From: Cladorhizidae sp. MBARI D1340-BT2 | Taxonomy: Eukaryota; Porifera; Demospongiae; Poecilosclerida; Cladorhizidae | DNA length: 64,000 nucleotides | Reading direction: 5' to 3' | Assembly (NCBI GenBank): GCA_028752905.1 | Contig: JAQNBH010000005.1 | Coordinates: forward strand, 1,354,725-1,418,724 | In this document: positions 59,107 to 64,000 of the stretch, piece by piece | Numbering within the stretch: position 1 is the stretch's first letter | Layout: every line of letters begins with the position of its first letter | Program-made: the position numbers and the translations under genes | The notes under the pieces: model-generated | Databases searched by the model: none | What the model saw: only the letters and a program-made list of their open reading frames with translations | What the model was told of the DNA's origin: nothing

Positions 59107-59516
59107 ATGGAAGCACTAGAACCTCCTATTGCTGAGGGAGTGCTTACTGTTGCGGGGTCTCAAAATCAGAGCCTGCAGACAAAGCGGTTCCAGAAGAGAA
59201 AACGGCGCTTCTTGGGTGGGGAAGTTAAGTATGGACGAGGTGGAGGAAAGCGACCTCCACACAAGAAGATTAAAGCTCAAGTCAGTAGTACTCGAACTGC
59301 AAATAACATCATGAGATTTAGATTAAAGGGCAGTGTGTCTGACCCCCTAAATCTGGAGGGTGGAGATGATGTGCGAGAGGACTGCTCCACATGTGCACCA
59401 TCCCCTGCCACACCCCCACCAGAAGAAATGGAACCCCCAATTCTGCCCAATCCCCCTCCACAGTTGAAAAAAGACCCTCTCAACTTAGAAGGGAAGGTCA
59501 AGAATTTTCCTTTGTC
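59107..59516 (+). CDS. MEPCE/Bin3-like 7SK capping enzyme, first exon
   Basis: First coding exon (ATG 59107, donor GTATAT at 59517) of a basic, Pro-rich N-terminus. Matches to the MEPCE/Bin3 family are the Arg/Lys cluster FQKRKRRFLGG, a second basic region KRPPHKKIKAQ, and the duplicated motif RFRLKGSVSDPLNLEGGDD / KKDPLNLEGKV, resembling the conserved F.LGGN..DPLNLNSL of animal MEPCE. MEPCE methylates the 5' gamma-phosphate of 7SK RNA and holds P-TEFb in the 7SK snRNP. The methyltransferase domain that would confirm this is not in the window; the following intron opens into a 1.2-kb minisatellite and the rest may lie beyond 64 kb. Read without splicing, the frame ends within the array at 59553. 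Confidence 0.55.
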
Positions 59517-59524
59517 AGGTATAT

Positions 59525-60702
59525 TGCATGCATTAGTGTGGCAGTGGTGTTAGCACACATGATCAGTGCATGCATTGTGTGGCAGTGGTGTTAGCACACA
59601 TGATCAGTGCATGATTAGTGTGGCAGTGGTGTTAGCACACGTGGCAGCATGATCAGTGCATGCATTAGTGTGGCAGTGGTGTTAGCACATGTGGCAGCAT
59701 GATCAGTGCATGATTAGTGTGGCAGTGGTGTTAGCACACGTGGCAGCATGATCAGTGCATGCATTAGTGTGGCAGTGGTGTTAGCACACGTGGCAGCATG
59801 ATCAGTGCATGATTAGTGTGGCAGTGGTGTTAGCACACGTGGCAGCATGATCAGTGCATGCATTAGTGTGGCAGTGGTGTTAGCACACGTGGCAGCATGA
59901 TCAGTGCATGCATTAGTGTGGCAGTGGTGTTAGCACATGTGGCAGCATGATCAGTGCATGATTAGTGTGGCAGTGGTGTTAGCACATGTGGCAGCATGAT
60001 CAGTGCATGATTAGTGTAGTGGTGTTAGCACATGTGGCAGCATGATCAGTGCATGATTAGTGTGGCAGTGGTGTTAGCACATGTGGCAGCATGATCAGTG
60101 CATGATTAGTGTGGCAGTGGTGTTAGCACACGTGGCAGCATGATCAGTGCATGCATTAGTGTGGCAGTGGTGTTAGCACATGTGGCAGCATGATCAGTGC
60201 ATGATTAGTGTGGCAGTGGTGTTAGCACACGTGGCAGCATGATCAGTGCATGCATTAGTGTGGCAGTGGTGTTAGCACACGTGGCAGCATGATCAGTGCA
60301 TGATTAGTGTGGCAGTGGTGTTAGCACACGTGGCAGCATGATCAGTGCATGCATTAGTGTGGCAGTGGTGTTAGCACACGTGGCAGCATGATCAGTGCAT
60401 GCATTAGTGTGGCAGTGGTGTTAGCACATGTGGCAGCATGATCAGTGCATGATTAGTGTGGCAGTGGTGTTAGCACATGTGGCAGCATGATCAGTGCATG
60501 CATTAGTGTGGCAGTGGTGTTAGCACATGTGGCAGCATGATCAGTGCATGATTAGTGTGGCAGTGGTGTTAGCACATGTGGCAGCATGATCAGTGCATGC
60601 ATTAGTGTGGCAGTGGTGTTAGCACATGTGGCAGCATGATCAGTGCATGCATTAGTGTGGCAGTGGTGTTAGCACATGTGGCAGCATGATCAGTGCATGT
60701 GT
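59525..60702. repeat. 47/50-bp minisatellite in the MEPCE-like intron
   Basis: About 24 units containing GTGTGGCAGTGGTGTTAGCA, CGTGGCAGCATGATCAGTG and either CATGCATTA (50 bp) or CATGATTA (about 47 bp). Starts about 10 bp after the exon donor. Confidence 0.95.
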
Positions 60703-60774
60703 GTCCTTTCTATTGCTAAGGAAAACAAAGAAAAGAGAGTTATTGGAGTGGGAAGTAGCACTCTAAATTAAGGT

Positions 60775-61300
60775 AGCCGGGTGGCCCACATTTCAAATAT
60801 ATTATGGTGACCTACATTTCAAATATATTAGAGTGACCCACATTTCAAATATATTATGGTGACCTACATTTCAAATATATTAGAGTGACCCACATTTCAA
60901 ATATATTATGGTGACCTACATTTCAAATGTATTAGAGTGACCCACATTTCAAATATATTATGGTGACCTACATTTCAAATATATTAGAGTGACCCACATT
61001 TCAAATATATTATGGTGACCTACATTTCAAATATATCAGGGTGGCCCACATTTTGGTCCACATTTCAAAAGGGTGACCCACATATTTGGGTGACCCACAT
61101 TTCAAATATATTAGGGTGACCCACATTTCAAATTAATTAGGGTGATCCACATTTCAGGGGTGACCCACATTTCAAATAAATTAGGGTGACCCACATAATA
61201 GGGTAACCCCCATTTCAAATAAAATAAGTTGACCCACATTTCAAATTTCAAATCAAGGGTGATCCACATTTCAAGAGAGTGACCCACATTTCAAAAGGAG
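60775..61300. repeat. ~26-bp array (GTGACCCACATTTCAAATAT)
   Basis: About 20 units. On the left, alternating ATTATGGTGACCTAC and ATTAGAGTGACCCAC forms make a 51-bp dimer; the right half is degenerate with truncated units. Confidence 0.92.
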
Positions 61301-61419
61301 GGAACACCTAAAATGTCAAAGACTACAAAAACACACACACCATATCTCTGCTATGTCCCATTTGGGCAGCTTAAACTGTTTTTAGTTCCTCAAGTGCTTC
61401 CAGCATGCCCTTTCACTAA

Positions 61420-62048
61420 AGAGTTAGTAAGCCTTCAGACATGAAGAAATGTCTAAGAGTTAGTAAGCCTTCAGACATGAAGAAATGTCTAAGAGTTAGT
61501 AAGCCTTCAGACATGAAGAAATGTCTAAGAGTTGGTAAGCCTTCAGACATGAAGAAATGTCTAAGAGTTGGTAAGCCTTCAGACATGAAGAAATGTGTAA
61601 GAGTTAGTAAGCCTTCAGACACATGAAGAAATGTCTAAGCCTTCAGACATGAAGAAATGTCTAAGAGCTAGTAAGCCTTCAGACATGAAGAAATGTCTAA
61701 GAGTTGGTAAGCCTTCAGACATGAAGAAATGTCTAAGAGTTGGTAAGCCTTCAGACATGAAGAAATGAAGAGCTAGTAAGCCTTCAGACATGAAGAAATG
61801 TCTAAGAGTTAGTAAGCCTTCAGACATGAAGAAATGTCTAAGAGTTAGTAAGCTTTCGGACATGAAGAAATGTCTAAGAGTTAGTAAGCCTTCAGACATG
61901 AAGAAATGTCTAAGAGCCTTCAGACATGAAGAAATGTCTAAAGAGTTAGTAAGCCTTCAGACACGAAGAAATGTCTAAGAGTTAGCAAGCCTTCAGACAT
62001 GAAGAAATGTCTAAGAGTTAGTAAGCCTTCAGACATAAAGAAATGTCA
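61420..62048. repeat. 36-bp minisatellite array
   Basis: About 17 units containing AGTAAGCCTTCAGACATGAA and GAAATGTCTAAGAGTT. The 12-codon period keeps short frames open on both strands (KKCLRVSKPSD); not a gene. Confidence 0.94.
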
Positions 62049-62130
62049 AAACGTGAGAATTTGTGTTCACATTCATAAGTCAGTACCAGAACACTGCAGC
62101 CTAAATGTGGCCAATCTGTTCCTTGATTCT

Positions 62131-62161
<31 letters not shown>
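62131..62161. repeat. Long poly-G tract
   Basis: About 31 consecutive G, then GAGAGAGAGGGG. Length may be unreliable. Confidence 0.9.
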
Positions 62162-62162
<1 letters not shown>

Positions 62163-62564
62163 GAGAGAGGGGGAAGAGGGTTAGGTAAATTCAATCTTAG
62201 CATGTGTGGAATAGCAACTTGAGCATGCCAGTAGCAACTGTTTCAGCTGCTGTATTTTTCATAACAAAGAAGTGAGAAGTCAGTTGGTTTGGCGAGAAAC
62301 TTACACCCAAGTTATGCCACTGCATCTATTATACTCTTCACATTGAGGTTGGCATGGATAATGAGATAATATGAATTAAAATTGTGGACTGGACCAGGTC
62401 AACTCTTGAGGACTATATGTATGATGTGTGTATCTATGTAGCTTAAAGGATAAAGAATGCAGTGTAGAAAACATTGCTAGGTTTGGTTAGTTCTTGAGTT
62501 CCAATGTGCAACTCTTGCCAACTCCTTGAGGAGGCTGTAGCTGACCCTCTACCAAGGAACTGTA
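62162..62564. other. Unique sequence, nothing recognised
   Basis: No exon that would continue the MEPCE-like gene was found here. Confidence 0.4.
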
Positions 62565-63436
62565 ATGATATATATATTATATATAAATATATGATATTAA
62601 ATATATAAATATTTAAATATATAAATATATGATATTAAATATATAAATATATGAAATATATAACTATATGATATTAAAATATATAAATAAATGATATTAA
62701 ATATATAAATATATGATATTGAAATATATAAATATATGCTATTAAAATATATACATATATGATATTAAAATATATAACTATATGATATTAAAATATATAA
62801 ATATATGATATTAAATATATAAATATATGATATTAAATATATAAATATATGATATTAAATATATGATATTAAAATATATAACTATATGATATTAAATATA
62901 TAAATATATGATATTAATATATATAAATATATGATGTTAAATATATAAATATATGATATTAAATATATAAATATATGTTATTAAATATATAAATATATGA
63001 TATTAAATATATAAATATATGTTATTAATATATGATATTAAATATATAAATATATAATTTAATATATTATATTAAATATATAAATATATTATATTAAATA
63101 TATAAATATATTATATTAAATATAAATATATATATTAAATATATAAATTTAAAATATATAACTATATGATATTAAATATATAAATATATGATATATTAAA
63201 TATATAAATATATAAATATTATAAATATATGATATTAAATATATGATATTAAATATGATATTAAATATATAAATATATGATATTAAATATATAAATATAT
63301 GATATTAAATATATAATTTATATAAAATTAATATATGATATTAAATATATAATATGATTTAAAATAATAGATTTATAAAATAATATTAGTATAATGATAT
63401 AAATATAATGATATTAAATATATATAAATATATGAC
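62565..63436. repeat. AT-rich tandem tract
   Basis: About 870 bp of nearly pure A/T built from ATATATGATATTAAATATAT-like units of about 18-22 bp with many indels. Confidence 0.95.
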
Positions 63437-63439
63437 TAT

Positions 63440-63549
63440 AATCACCTTCTCAATAATCAACTTCAAATTGTATTCACTCGACGTTTCAACTAGATGCTCT
63501 AGCCTTCATCAGGAATTATAAATAATTATAATGAACTGAGAGTTCATTG
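63440..63549 (-). repeat. Dispersed repeat B, copy 4
   Basis: Minus strand: TCAATGAACTCTCAGTTCAT, then CCTGATGAAGGCTAGAGCAT, CTAGTTGAAACGTCGAG, and GATTATTGAGAAGGTGATTA. This is the best-preserved copy and shows a 7-bp hairpin (GGCTAGA with TCTAGTT). Confidence 0.65.
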
Positions 63550-64000
63550 AGAGTGTAAATATATGATTTAAAATATATAGGGACACGTATATAAAGTGAA
63601 GCATAAAAGTATTCAAAGGAAACTACATTAGCTCCACAAGGTCAATTTTCCAACATATAATGTGGTCACTGAATATAATGCTTCCTTATATCATATTCTA
63701 CCATAAAATCTGTTTGTTACAGCTGGTATCTCTTCTCTATTAAAGCACCTACTTTTTGTCAAGTACCCTCATGTTTGAAAGTCAGTCGTTCTTCTGTTGC
63801 TGGAGAAGAGACAAATTTGTGTGTCTCACATGCTCTGCTCTGCAACAGGTCAACCATTCACCATCCCTTCTAGCTGGGTTGGAAGATATGCTCAACGATC
63901 TGTATCTTTAAGAAATCAATTATGTGTACTCATGGGCGTGGCAGCTACTCAGTATTATGTGCCCATTTTCTGTTGACTGATGCTGTAAGCACCTTCCTTA
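63550..64000. other. Right edge, nothing recognised
   Basis: Unique sequence without a supportable exon, RNA gene or repeat. Confidence 0.4.

Overview
The window looks like nuclear DNA of an early-branching invertebrate animal. A sponge is my best guess, from gene content and compact introns of about 55-150 bp, but nothing in the sequence proves the species. Support for a metazoan nuclear genome: spliced housekeeping genes (an SRSF10-type SR splicing factor, V-ATPase subunit e, mitochondrial ribosomal protein mS34/MRPS34, an exon resembling the N-terminus of the 7SK capping enzyme MEPCE/Bin3), an intron-free leucine-rich-repeat protein, and decayed animal-type transposons (MULE, pogo, three hAT-related pieces, several LINEs, a BEL/Pao fragment). 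There are no bacterial operons, rRNA genes or CRISPR arrays.

Layout. 1-8.7 kb is almost wholly minisatellites (24, 14, 30, 46, 11, 37, 37, 28, 21 and 38 bp units). 9.4-10.5 kb holds an unrecognised spliced gene with a 34-bp array inside one exon. 10.7-14.1 kb has a small array, a 2.7-kb MULE-like element with terminal inverted repeats, and a pogo fragment. 14.6-19.0 kb is a GATA-rich 12-bp satellite with higher-order repeats, followed by a 38-bp array related to the one at 7.6-8.7 kb. 21.0-23.5 kb is the clearest genic island: V-ATPase e (+) and an SRSF10-like gene (-), convergent, each with one intron that looks U12-type (minor spliceosome). 24.2-26.6 kb is a frameshifted hAT transposase. 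27.4-29.5 kb is a degenerate array. 30.4-32.35 kb is a decayed LINE (-) whose reverse-transcriptase core carries 60-bp in-frame tandem duplications. 32.4-33.2 kb is a 41-bp array. 33.2-43.8 kb is sparse, with BEL/Pao, hAT and LINE remnants and a 29-bp array. 43.9-47.0 kb is an R2-superfamily-like LINE (-) broken at G/C homopolymers. 47.4-48.4 kb is the intact LRR gene. 49.4-53.6 kb (29 bp) and 53.8-54.9 kb (17 bp) are satellites. 55.8-57.9 kb holds three arrays, one embedded in a possible exon. 58.4-59.5 kb is a divergent MRPS34 / MEPCE-like pair. 59.5-63.4 kb is arrays and AT-rich DNA.

Roughly half of the window is tandem repeat. Most long reading frames there exist only because the unit lacks stop codons, so they are annotated as repeats. 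The genes that can be named belong to RNA processing (SRSF10-like, MEPCE-like), proton pumping (V-ATPase e) and mitochondrial translation (mS34). They do not form a pathway. The main points of interest are two candidate minor introns in adjacent genes, arrays that sit inside exons and carry splice-site-like AG|GT motifs, and signs that satellites grow out of mobile-element fragments.
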